Assembly (NCBI RefSeq): GCF_037102585.1
Contig: NW_027043820.1
Span: forward strand, 1,584,501 to 1,648,500
Direction: 5' to 3'
Origin: Saccharomycopsis crataegensis
Taxonomy: Eukaryota; Ascomycota; Saccharomycetes; Ascoideales; Saccharomycopsidaceae
Length of the DNA stretch: 64,000 nt
The first letter of the stretch is position 1. The number at the start of each line of letters is the position of its first letter. The notes beneath the pieces are model-generated. The model ran no database searches, had not been told where the DNA came from, and saw only the letters and a list, made by a program, of their open reading frames with translations. A program made the position numbers and the translations under genes. Shown piece by piece: positions 38,019-47,390 of this stretch.

Positions 38019-40838
38019 CTAAAACAACCCTTCAATTTCACCATCATCATTCACTTCCACATCCATGAAACCACAATGAGTTGGCAAACCTGGAATAGTT
38101 TGGATTTCAGCAGCAAGTGCGTACAAGTACCCAGCACCAATACTAGCTTTGATATCTCTAATTGGGAAAATGAAGCCCTTTGGAACACCCTTTTGGGCAG
38201 CGTCATGAGACAAAGAGTATTGAGTTTTAGCAATACAGATTGGTAAATTGTCAAAGCCTTGCTTGGCGTACAACTCAAGTTTCTCTTGGGCAGCAGGCAA
38301 GAATTCAACGTCGGCAGCACCATAGAGGTTTTGGGCGATTTTACGGATCTTAACATCAATAGGATCACTGAGCTCATAAGTGAACTTGAAAGTATCCTTT
38401 GATGGTGGTAAAGAAACATCATTAGTGATTTCCACCACCTTTTCTGCCAATTTAACAGCGCCGAGACCACCGTTAGCCCAGTGATCTGAAATCACGGCAT
38501 CGATGGCACCAGCTTCTTGAGAGTATTTTTTAATGACTTCATGCTCGGCTGGGGTATCATTCTTCATAGCATTAATAGCAACGAGAACATTCAATCCAAA
38601 AGATCTAGCATTTTGAATGTGCTTTTGCAAGTTAGCGCAACCCTTAGCCAACATTTCAACATTTTCGGTGACATATTCTTTGGCTAATGGAACACCGGCC
38701 TTGACTTCGGCACCACCACCATGAACCTTCAAAGCACGAACAGTGGCCACGACAATAACCAAGTCTGGAACAAGACCAGAGTTACGGGTCTTAATATTCA
38801 AGAAACGTTCACCTCCCATGGTGAAATCGAACCCTGCTTCGGTAACGACATATCCGGAATCTTCAGAGGCAGATTCAGTACCAGCAAGTTTCAAAGAAAT
38901 TTTATCAGCAATAATAGAGTTGGCACCAATAGAAATATTGGCGAAAGGACCAGCATGAATCATGACAGGAGTACCTTCCAAAGTTTGCATTAAAGTTGGC
39001 TTGATAGCATCCTTAAGCAAAGCAGTCAAAGCACCACCAGCACCAATATCATCACAAGTAACTGGTTCACCGGATTTAGAGGTAGCGACGACAATACGGC
39101 CAAGTCTGTCACGCATGTCTTTAAGAGAAGTGGAGAGAGCCAAAATCGCCATACATTCAGAAGCCACAGAGATTTCGAACCCAGTAGAACGGGTCATCCC
39201 CTTTTCGGTTGGAGCTTCACCAATGGTGATACCACGGAGGAAACGGTCATTACAGTCAACCACACGTTTCCAGGTAATAGATTGTGGATCAATATCCAAA
39301 CGGGCAAACTTGGTGATTTCTTCTGGTGTCAAGTCATCTGGGTTGGTCTTGTCGATTCCCAATTTCTTCAATCTAATAAACATAGATGGAGAGAATTTAC
39401 GGGCACCGTTCTTTACTGGCACCAAACGACGGTACAAAGGACCATCCTTTTGGGTAGATTCGTGGAACATTCTGGTGTCAATGGCAGCAGCAAGCAAGTT
39501 GTTAGCCATAGAGATAGCATGGATATCCCCAGTCAAATGCATATTGAATTCATCCATAGGAATGACTTGAGAGTAACCACCACCAGCAGCACCACCCTTA
39601 ATACCAAAGGTTGGACCCATAGATGGTTGTCTGACGTTGGCGAAAACCAATCTGTTCAAGTGGGCACCAAGAGCTTGGGCAAGACCAACGGTAGTTGTTG
39701 ATTTACCTTCACCGAGCGGGGTTGGGGTGATACCGGTGACAAGAATGTATTTACCATTTTCACGGTTCTTGAATTTTTCCAAAACAGATAACTTAACCTT
39801 GGCCTTTGTAGATCCATATGGTTCGAGATCTTCAGCTGGAATACTGGATTCGCTGGCCACTTTGGTGATTTGCTTTGGGGTTTGGGCTCTAGAGATTTCA
39901 TAATCTGATGGGACTGGGGTCAACAAATTGAGTTTCAATGGAGTGAACCCGTTCTTCTTAGAAGAGAATTTCTTAGCGGATTCGACAACATTGTACAACA
40001 ATTCAGCAACGGTCATTGGGCCAACTCCACCAGGAACTGGGGTGATTTTAGCAACCTTTTCTTTGGCAGCATCGTATTCAACATCACCTACTAAACGAGA
40101 GCCTGATTTTCTTGTAGAGTCTTCGATATAGTTGGTGCCAACGTCAATGACGATAGCCTTGGAGTTTAACCACTCGGCCTTGACAAAGTTTGGTTTACCA
40201 ATGGCAGACACTACGATATCGGCATTTTGCAAGTGTTGTTCAATATTGGTAGACTTGGAATGCAAAGTGGTGACAGAAGCATCCAAATTTCTCAACAAAA
40301 CTGAGACAGGAACACCGACGATATCAGATCTACCTAAGACCACGGCGTGTTTACCGGCAACTTCAATACCCGAATGTTTTAATAAATCGACGATCCCTTT
40401 TGGGGTGCATGGCAAGAAGTGTGGAGCACCATTTTTCTTACTCAACTCACCAATGTTATAACTGGTAAAGCCATCGACATCCTTTTCCGGGGAAACAGCG
40501 TTGGTGATCGCTTGAGGGTCCAAGTGATCTGGCAAAGGAAGTTGGACAATGATCCCATGGACTGCAGAATCTTGATTGAGACTGTCGATGCGGGCGAGAA
40601 GGGCATCTTGGTCGATAGATTCTGGAAGATCAATGTGTTGGAAGATAATACCTACTTCTTCGGCAGCCTTACGCTTCATACGGACGTAAACTGAGGAATC
40701 AGGTCTAGCGCCAACTTGGACCACCACCAATTGTGGAGCAAAAGATGGGGATTTTGCTTTAATGGCGGCAATTTCTTGGGAGAGCTGGGATCTGATGGAA
40801 GCAGAGACTGTTTTTCCGTCAATAATCTCGGCAGTCAT
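38019..40838 (-). CDS. ADE3: Cytosolic trifunctional C1-tetrahydrofolate synthase Ade3, 939 aa
   Basis: Residues about 1-300 are the methylene-THF dehydrogenase/cyclohydrolase domain (VGARPDSSVYVRMKRKAAEE with its catalytic Tyr/Lys region; VLGRSDIVGVPVS; TPVPGGVGPMTVAEL). About 325-939 are formate-THF ligase, with the P-loop-like TPLGEGKSTTTVGLAQALG and GGAAGGGYSQVIPMDE. The enzyme interconverts one-carbon folates for purine, thymidylate and methionine synthesis. Length agrees with S. cerevisiae Ade3 (946 aa). The N-terminus MTAEIIDGKTVSASIRSQLS starts directly at the enzyme domain, without a mitochondrial presequence, so this is the cytosolic Ade3 rather than Mis1. The promoter carries TGACTC sites as expected for Bas1/Gcn4 control. 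Confidence 0.96.
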   Translation of the reverse strand: MTAEIIDGKTVSASIRSQLSQEIAAIKAKSPSFAPQLVVVQVGARPDSSVYVRMKRKAAEEVGIIFQHIDLPESIDQDALLARIDSLNQDSAVHGIIVQLPLPDHLDPQAITNAVSPEKDVDGFTSYNIGELSKKNGAPHFLPCTPKGIVDLLKHSGIEVAGKHAVVLGRSDIVGVPVSVLLRNLDASVTTLHSKSTNIEQHLQNADIVVSAIGKPNFVKAEWLNSKAIVIDVGTNYIEDSTRKSGSRLVGDVEYDAAKEKVAKITPVPGGVGPMTVAELLYNVVESAKKFSSKKNGFTPLKLNLLTPVPSDYEISRAQTPKQITKVASESSIPAEDLEPYGSTKAKVKLSVLEKFKNRENGKYILVTGITPTPLGEGKSTTTVGLAQALGAHLNRLVFANVRQPSMGPTFGIKGGAAGGGYSQVIPMDEFNMHLTGDIHAISMANNLLAAAIDTRMFHESTQKDGPLYRRLVPVKNGARKFSPSMFIRLKKLGIDKTNPDDLTPEEITKFARLDIDPQSITWKRVVDCNDRFLRGITIGEAPTEKGMTRSTGFEISVASECMAILALSTSLKDMRDRLGRIVVATSKSGEPVTCDDIGAGGALTALLKDAIKPTLMQTLEGTPVMIHAGPFANISIGANSIIADKISLKLAGTESASEDSGYVVTEAGFDFTMGGERFLNIKTRNSGLVPDLVIVVATVRALKVHGGGAEVKAGVPLAKEYVTENVEMLAKGCANLQKHIQNARSFGLNVLVAINAMKNDTPAEHEVIKKYSQEAGAIDAVISDHWANGGLGAVKLAEKVVEITNDVSLPPSKDTFKFTYELSDPIDVKIRKIAQNLYGAADVEFLPAAQEKLELYAKQGFDNLPICIAKTQYSLSHDAAQKGVPKGFIFPIRDIKASIGAGYLYALAAEIQTIPGLPTHCGFMDVEVNDDGEIEGLF

Positions 40839-40965
40839 TGTGTGGAGCGTTTTGGTGAAGGATAGGAGTTTGAGTGATAGAATGAACTAAAGAGAAGAGT
40901 TTTCACCTGCAATGACACATATATAATAGGCGAGATTTTACATACTGCTGGGTGGAGTCTCAAGG

Positions 40966-41032
40966 GAGTCACCCGGCGTGCCGTGACGCTGGTTTTTTAC
41001 TCGGGACCAGAGATTTTTGACTCGGGACCAGA
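40966..41032 (-). promoter_or_regulatory. TGACTC pair and 13-bp direct repeat upstream of ADE3
   Basis: Two TGACTC cores occur, one on the minus strand (40966-40971 reads GAGTCA on plus) and one on plus (41018-41023). This core is shared by Gcn4 and Bas1, which control purine and one-carbon genes in yeast. ACTCGGGACCAGA occurs twice as an exact direct repeat (40999-41011 and 41020-41032), 21 bp apart; the second copy overlaps the TGACTC. The sites are 128-194 bp upstream of the ADE3 ATG. Confidence 0.55.
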
Positions 41033-41210
41033 CGATCACAGTCACGCGGAAGATCACGATACTTATTCATATTACATAATGTATTCCATAATACTACTCA
41101 TACTGTCTTTTTATATAGTCAAATCATATCAAATATGATCGCTTACTGACCTTATTTCACTCCACCTATTGCACTTCTTCCAAATTTCACTTTACTTTGT
41201 CATTTTCAGT

Positions 41211-41659
41211 CTATTTATACATATATATAAACGTATTTTTTTTCTTGCCTTCCTTGATCGTGGATCCATCGGCAATCATGCCCAGCAATGCCAAACCGTA
41301 TCTCTTGATTCTTGCCAAAAGAACAATAGACAAAACACCAGAGGTGCCACTTTGAGATATTCTCTTTTTCCTATTCTTAAGAAGAAGCTTCTTCTTCTCC
41401 CAATCAACATCAAGTGATGCCGCCCTGCAATTCGTTAGCGGCGTCTCATTAGCGGCGAAATGCAACAGGGACAGGAAAAAAAAAAAAACTTCCCACTAGT
41501 GGAATCACTGTTGTTACCATCCATTAGATCTGGAACATTGCCGATTCGTTTGCCTCTAATGCTTTCGCTTAGTACCCAGATTGCAGCTGGTCCCATCAAA
41601 AGGTTGCAGGCGCCGTAGATAAATTTTTTTAAGCGAGGCGCCATGGAAGATATGATCAA
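41211..41659 (-). CDS. Possible small gene in two parts, spliced or shifted
   Basis: Two coding-like stretches lie in order on the minus strand. The first begins at an ATG (about 41645) with MAPRLKKFIYGACNLLMGPA, then AIWVLSESIRGKRIGNVPDL. The second, in another frame (about 41425-41211), reads ASLDVDWEKKKLLLKNRKKR, then SGVLSIVLLARIKRYGLALL and a Lys-rich end, with codon use like real yeast genes. Between them is a T tract of about 13, CGCTAAC and TTGCAG, which looks like the end of an intron. No good donor matches the phase: GTAACA gives the wrong frame and GTTTTT would be non-canonical. A one-base length change in the T tract would also join the frames. A small basic protein with hydrophobic segments is possible. 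I recognise no family. Confidence 0.35.
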
Positions 41660-41755
41660 CAGAAAAGAATTACCATATAAAATAACCCCATCCCTATCAT
41701 CTTCACCAAATGGATCTTCTTTTGTTTCTTATGTACCTTATACCATTGAGCTGCC

Positions 41756-44700
41756 ATGACAAGTCCCTGCTCCGCTATGTGGGATCCAATCGCCTTTGAC
41801 TTGACGGTCTGTGGCAGGCATTTAATTCTTGATACCGCTTTACCTTCACTTCTCTTGGTAATCTCTTTAATTTATCTTGCCAATTATTACTTATCAAACA
41901 TTGACCATTTCAAGTCTCTCAGTTTCAAGGGAGCAATTAGAATCCCTGATGGTGAAGAAGAATGTTTGATTAGAGCAGATGATAGCCTTGTCATAGAAGA
42001 TGCATTTATTGACTATGGAGCAACGAATGCAAAAACCTCTTCCACTCATCTTGGAGATTATCTCAAGAGACAACACTTTGATATCCATGCATTAAATGTT
42101 GGCAAAGATGATGGCACTCCTCACGGGACCTCTGTGGTGGTTTATCGTAACTTGAATGAACGTCTCAAGGTGGCCATTGAGGCTTTACTTTTGGTGATTC
42201 AATTCGTCATTCATTCATCTCTCTTATTTTTCCCTTTAACTTCTGAATGGGATAATGCTCCAGGTTCTATTTCTGCAAGATTCTTATTATGGACATATTT
42301 GATGGTCATTGGGGTTTTACGACTCTTCAATATCAACAACTCGTGGAAATTCTACCTTAAATATTTCCCTAATCTTTGGGCCAATTCCACAGTTTGTTAT
42401 ACGATCTTGTTTGTCCCATATATCATTTTATCCCGCTCTATTGTCATCAATAACTTTGATTCAACTTATACCCAAAACTATTACTATGGCCAATGCGTGA
42501 TTATCGTGGTATTATTCTTTTTAACTTGGTCTGCCACTATTGGCGACAAGCCAGTCAAACTTTACAAGACCAATGATTTGACTCCATCCCCGGAACGAAA
42601 CATTTCTTTGTTTAGTTTTGTATTATATGACTGGATTGACCCAATGATTATGAAGGCTTACCGTGATGGTATCGATATGAAAGACATTTGGAGTTTGCGC
42701 GATGATGACTACGCTCATGTGGTGTTGCGGAAGTTTGAAGACTTCAAGACTAGCTCCCGTTTCGCCTTAAAATTGTTCAAATTTTTCAAGGGTTTGTTTG
42801 CCTTACAGGCCATTTTGACCGTATTTGAATCTTTCTTGATGTTTGCTCCTACCTATTTTCTCAAAAAACTTTTAGAATATGTCCAAGCTCCAGAGATGAC
42901 TCCTACAAATTTGGCCTGGTTTTATCTTTTTTTGATGTTTTTTTTGAGATTGATAAACACTTTATCATTCGGGGTGGCATTATATACCGGAAGAAGAATT
43001 TGTATTCGTATGAAGGCTGTGATTATCGGAGAGATTTACTCCAAAGGGTTACGTCGTAAAATGGCAGTCAATTCAAAGTCCAATGCTAGCGACTCGGGTT
43101 CTATTAAAGGAAAGGAGAAAGACAATGAAACAGCAGATGAAACTGATGCAGAAGTCAGAGATTTAGGAGGTATTATCAATTTGATGTCTGTGGATGCTTT
43201 CAAAGTTTCTGAAATTTGTGGTTATTTACACTATTTTGTCAGCGGTGCTCTCTCTGCGTGTATTTCCATTATTTTCCTTTACCAATTACTTGGTTGGAGT
43301 GCACTTGTTGGGGCCATTGCCATTATTGCCCTCTTGCCTGTTAATTACAAGATTTCCTTGAAAGTTGGTGATTTACAAAAAAAAATTCTCGGGATCACCG
43401 ACAAGCGTATTCAAAAGCTCAACGAAGCCTTGCAATCTATTAGAATCATCAAATTTTTCACCTGGGAGTCCAAGTTCTATGATCAAATAATCGGAGTTCG
43501 TGCCGAAGAGTTGTCCGCCTTGAGGACTAGATGTATCATATCAGTTGGTGGGAATTTCTTGTCATTCTTAATTCCAACTTTTGTTACCATTTTATCTTTC
43601 GGCTTCTTCATTTTCATTCAGGGTCAAGTGTTGACTACTCCCGTGGCTTTTACTTCTTTGTCACTTTTCAACTTGCTCAGAATCCCATTAGACGACTTGG
43701 CCTATATGTTATCGTTTGTGATTCAATCTAAAGTTTCCCTTGATAGAGTCAACGATTTCTTGGATGAGCCAGAAACTACCAAGTACGAACAACTTAGTGA
43801 ACCTCGGGACGCTAATTCTCCTTCAGTTGGGTTTCAAAATGCGAGCTTTGCTTGGGATTTGAACAGTGATACTGACTTTAAGCTTCGTGATTTGGATATT
43901 TCATTCAGAACGGGACAATTGAACGTAGTTATCGGTGCCACTGGCTCAGGTAAGACCTCGATGTTGTTGGCACTTCTTGGTGAAATGGAAAAAACCAATG
44001 GTAAAGTCTTTTTACCTGGTGCTATGCCACGTAGCAAGTTGATTGCTGATCCACGTACTGGCCTTACTGATTCTGTTGCTTATTGTGCTCAAGCTGCATG
44101 GTTGTTGAACGACTCTATCAAGAGTAATATTGTTTTTGCTGCTCCGTTCAATGCCAAACGTTACCAGGCTGTAGTAGAGGCCTGTGGGTTGGCCAGAGAC
44201 TTTGAAATATTGGAATACGGTGACCTAACTGAAGTTGGTGAAAAGGGAATCACATTATCTGGAGGTCAAAAACAAAGAGTTTCTCTTGCCCGTGCCTTGT
44301 ACTCTTCATCGAAAACTATTTTATTGGACGACTGTCTTTCTGCTGTTGATTCACACACTGCCCTTTGGATCTATGATCATTGCATCACCGGTCCTTTGAT
44401 GAAAGGTCGTACCTGCATTTTGGTGTCACACAACGTTGCTTTGACGGTTAAGAACGCTAATTTGGTTGTTATTATGGATAATGGTAGGGTTAAGGCTCAA
44501 GGTACCCCATCGGAGATGTATGCTGGTGGCCATTTGGGTGACGATGAGTTGATCAAGGCGTCAATTGAAGAAGCTTCAATTGCCCAAGCATCAGCAATTG
44601 AAGAAGGGGTTGTATCTTTTAACCTCTTACCATCCAGAAGAGCCTCTCGTGCTTCTATCGTTGGTAGAAGAATGTCTATTTTGATGTATGATCTTGATGA

Positions 44701-46762
44701 AGAAGTTCAATTGGAAAGAGTGGTATCTAAGGCTAACAATGGAGATGAAGCTGCTCCCCAACATAATTTGATCAAGGAAGAATCTAAAGCAGAAGGGATT
44801 GTTGGTAAAGATGTTTACATTTTCTACGCCAAAAGATTTGGTAGTATTGCCCCTTGGATTTTTTTGATTGTTTTGTTTGTGGGATCCCAAATGATCAACA
44901 TTGGTCAATCTTGGTGGTTGAGACGTTGGGCTGCCGATTCGGAAACTGGGCATATCTCTTTCCACGCGTTTGTGTTACACAAGACTTTTGAACACGGTTC
45001 AGTTGGTGCCAGTTTCATTAACAACGAACGTCTTTGGAAATCACCAATGGCACAAGTATTGGGAGAATCTGCGGTTCATGATACCTGGTATTATATGGGC
45101 ATTTACACAGCTATTGGGTTCATCTTTGCATTTATTTGTTGTCTCAGAGACTATTTGGTTTTTATTCAAGGGATTAAGGCTTCAAATTCGATTTTTGTGG
45201 AATTATTGGATAAAGTGTTCCGCGCTAAATTAAGATTTTTTGATTCTACTCCTATTGGTCGTATCATGAATCGTTTTTCTAGAGATATTGAATCTATTGA
45301 TCAACAACTAGCTCCTATGGCGCAAGGATCATTTATTTCTTTGATCGTTACTTGCTCTACCCTTGTTTTAATCATTTCTATTACTCCTGCGTTCTTTTTG
45401 TTTGCAATTTTCATCATTGGGATGTTTTATGTCATTGCGATTTTCTATTTGACATTATCTCGAGAATTGAAACGTTATGAATCAATTTCTAGATCGCCAA
45501 TTCATCAACATTTTAGCGAGACTTTGGTTGGTGTCACTACCATTAGAGCTTATGGAGATGAACACCGTTTCATGCGTCAAAACTTGGAGAAAATCGATGA
45601 CAATAACCGACCATTCTTCTATTTGTGGGTGGCAAATCGTTGGTTACATTTGCGAGTCGATACTGCTGGCTCTTTTGTATCATTTTTTGCTGGGGCATTT
45701 GTTATATTGAGTGTGAAATATCTTGATGCTGGGCTTGCCGGGTTGTCATTGTCATACGCTATTTCTTTTACGGAATCCGCTTTGTGGATTGTTAGACTTT
45801 ATGCCGAAGTGGAAATGACAATGAATTCGGTGGAAAGATTGCAGGAGTACTTGGATATTGAACAAGAACCTGCTCGTTTGATTCCTGAAACTGCTCCAGA
45901 AGCTTCATGGCCTTCAAAAGGGGTTATTGAAGTGAAGGACTTATCACTCAGATACGCTCCAGAATTGCCACAGGTCATCAAGAATGTATCATTCAACGTG
46001 GAAAGTACCTCTAAAGTGGGAATTGTTGGAAGAACTGGTGCTGGTAAATCGACAATTATCACTGCGTTGTTTAGATTCTTGGATCCTGAAACAGGGTTTA
46101 TTAAGATTGATGGGGTGGACATTACCAGTATTGGGTTGGATACTTTACGTCAGGCTATCACCATAATTCCTCAAGACCCAACTTTGTTTAGTGGGACAAT
46201 CCGGTCGAACCTTGATCCATTTGACGAGAAATCAGAATTGGAAATCTATGAAGCATTGCGTCGGGTCAATTTGATTTCCCTTGATGAATTCAGCGCGGTA
46301 CAAACCATGGCGCAATCTACAGTGTATTGTGAAGGAGGAGAAGATGAGGAAAATCGCAATAAGTTTTTGAATTTGCATAGTGTGGTAGAAGAAGGCGGCA
46401 AGAATTTATCACAGGGACAAAGACAATTGATGTGTTTAGCGAGATCTTTACTTAGAGCTCCAAAAGTGATTTTATTGGATGAAGCTACGGCGTCGATCGA
46501 TTATAATAGTGATGCTAAGATCCAGCAAACCATTAGAAGTGAATTTAGTGGCAGCACTATCTTAACCATCGCCCATAGATTGAGATCGATCATTGATTAC
46601 GACAAGATTTTGGTTATGGATGCTGGGGAAGTTAAAGAATATGCTGATCCATGGACTTTGATTTCTGATAAGAGTACGATTTTCTATAGCATGTGTGCTA
46701 ATTCTGGGGAGCTTGAAACATTGGAAGTTGAAGCTAAAAAATCATTTAATGAGAAGCATTAG
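41756..46762 (+). CDS. YBT1: Vacuolar ABCC transporter of the Ybt1/Vmr1 group, 1668 aa
   Basis: A full-length ABC transporter of the C (MRP) subfamily. An N-terminal TMD0 with several helices (about 1-270) comes first, then TMD1. NBD1 has Walker A GATGSGKT at 727-734, signature LSGGQKQR at about 834 and Walker B ILLDDCLSAVD. A linker rich in Ser/Arg (SRRASRASIVGRRMS) and TMD2 follow. NBD2 has Walker A GRTGAGKS at 1425-1432, signature LSQGQRQL at about 1551 and ILLDEATASID. Ybt1 pumps bile acids and other anions into the vacuole and is 1661 aa in S. cerevisiae. An insert before LSQGQ (EGGEDEENRNKFLNLHSVVE) is typical of the Ybt1/Vmr1 branch rather than Ycf1 or Yor1. The exact paralogue is uncertain. 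Confidence 0.82.
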   Translation: MTSPCSAMWDPIAFDLTVCGRHLILDTALPSLLLVISLIYLANYYLSNIDHFKSLSFKGAIRIPDGEEECLIRADDSLVIEDAFIDYGATNAKTSSTHLGDYLKRQHFDIHALNVGKDDGTPHGTSVVVYRNLNERLKVAIEALLLVIQFVIHSSLLFFPLTSEWDNAPGSISARFLLWTYLMVIGVLRLFNINNSWKFYLKYFPNLWANSTVCYTILFVPYIILSRSIVINNFDSTYTQNYYYGQCVIIVVLFFLTWSATIGDKPVKLYKTNDLTPSPERNISLFSFVLYDWIDPMIMKAYRDGIDMKDIWSLRDDDYAHVVLRKFEDFKTSSRFALKLFKFFKGLFALQAILTVFESFLMFAPTYFLKKLLEYVQAPEMTPTNLAWFYLFLMFFLRLINTLSFGVALYTGRRICIRMKAVIIGEIYSKGLRRKMAVNSKSNASDSGSIKGKEKDNETADETDAEVRDLGGIINLMSVDAFKVSEICGYLHYFVSGALSACISIIFLYQLLGWSALVGAIAIIALLPVNYKISLKVGDLQKKILGITDKRIQKLNEALQSIRIIKFFTWESKFYDQIIGVRAEELSALRTRCIISVGGNFLSFLIPTFVTILSFGFFIFIQGQVLTTPVAFTSLSLFNLLRIPLDDLAYMLSFVIQSKVSLDRVNDFLDEPETTKYEQLSEPRDANSPSVGFQNASFAWDLNSDTDFKLRDLDISFRTGQLNVVIGATGSGKTSMLLALLGEMEKTNGKVFLPGAMPRSKLIADPRTGLTDSVAYCAQAAWLLNDSIKSNIVFAAPFNAKRYQAVVEACGLARDFEILEYGDLTEVGEKGITLSGGQKQRVSLARALYSSSKTILLDDCLSAVDSHTALWIYDHCITGPLMKGRTCILVSHNVALTVKNANLVVIMDNGRVKAQGTPSEMYAGGHLGDDELIKASIEEASIAQASAIEEGVVSFNLLPSRRASRASIVGRRMSILMYDLDEEVQLERVVSKANNGDEAAPQHNLIKEESKAEGIVGKDVYIFYAKRFGSIAPWIFLIVLFVGSQMINIGQSWWLRRWAADSETGHISFHAFVLHKTFEHGSVGASFINNERLWKSPMAQVLGESAVHDTWYYMGIYTAIGFIFAFICCLRDYLVFIQGIKASNSIFVELLDKVFRAKLRFFDSTPIGRIMNRFSRDIESIDQQLAPMAQGSFISLIVTCSTLVLIISITPAFFLFAIFIIGMFYVIAIFYLTLSRELKRYESISRSPIHQHFSETLVGVTTIRAYGDEHRFMRQNLEKIDDNNRPFFYLWVANRWLHLRVDTAGSFVSFFAGAFVILSVKYLDAGLAGLSLSYAISFTESALWIVRLYAEVEMTMNSVERLQEYLDIEQEPARLIPETAPEASWPSKGVIEVKDLSLRYAPELPQVIKNVSFNVESTSKVGIVGRTGAGKSTIITALFRFLDPETGFIKIDGVDITSIGLDTLRQAITIIPQDPTLFSGTIRSNLDPFDEKSELEIYEALRRVNLISLDEFSAVQTMAQSTVYCEGGEDEENRNKFLNLHSVVEEGGKNLSQGQRQLMCLARSLLRAPKVILLDEATASIDYNSDAKIQQTIRSEFSGSTILTIAHRLRSIIDYDKILVMDAGEVKEYADPWTLISDKSTIFYSMCANSGELETLEVEAKKSFNEKH

Positions 46763-47390
46763 TGGTGGAGAACTTTTTTTTTTTTTCTATTTATTTATTT
46801 TTGATATTTTTTATTTAATCATGTTTGAAACATCACCAAGTTTTATGTGACGAAATCTTCAATTCTTTTTAATTCTTATTTTATCTTTTTTTTATTATTA
46901 TTTCAAATCAAGACAATATTCTTTGAATCATCAAAAATCAATATATGTGGGTGTACAAACGCCATATATAATACATACATTATATACCGATTTTACTACA
47001 ATTGAGTAGGGACATGATTTGAAAACTGGAAACACAAGTGTTCGTTTTATTATTATAACCTTCAAAACTTTATCAAAACTTTATCAAAAAGTAAGAAAAT
47101 GCAAGAAAACACGAAAAAAGAGAGAAAGAACAGAAAAAAAGGAAAAAAAGGAAAAAAAGGAAAAAAAAAAAAAGAAAACAAATAATGATGGATTCTAATA
47201 AACACAAACTCAAAAGAAAATACCCCCAAAATAATAATAGCAATAGTTACTCATGAGAATCACAAATTATAAATCTCCAATGGCAATTAGAACGAACGGT
47301 GAGTAGAAAAAAACAGGTGATGATTAAACAGAGAGAAAAAAATAATTTTCAAATAATTGGCAAAAGGGGAGAGAGCGATGATAGAAATAT
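46763..47390. other. Intergenic between converging YBT1-like gene and IPT1
   Basis: 3' regions only: T tracts near 46772-46786, purine-rich A/G tracts at 47100-47180 with GGAAAAAAA units, nothing gene-like. Confidence 0.5.
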
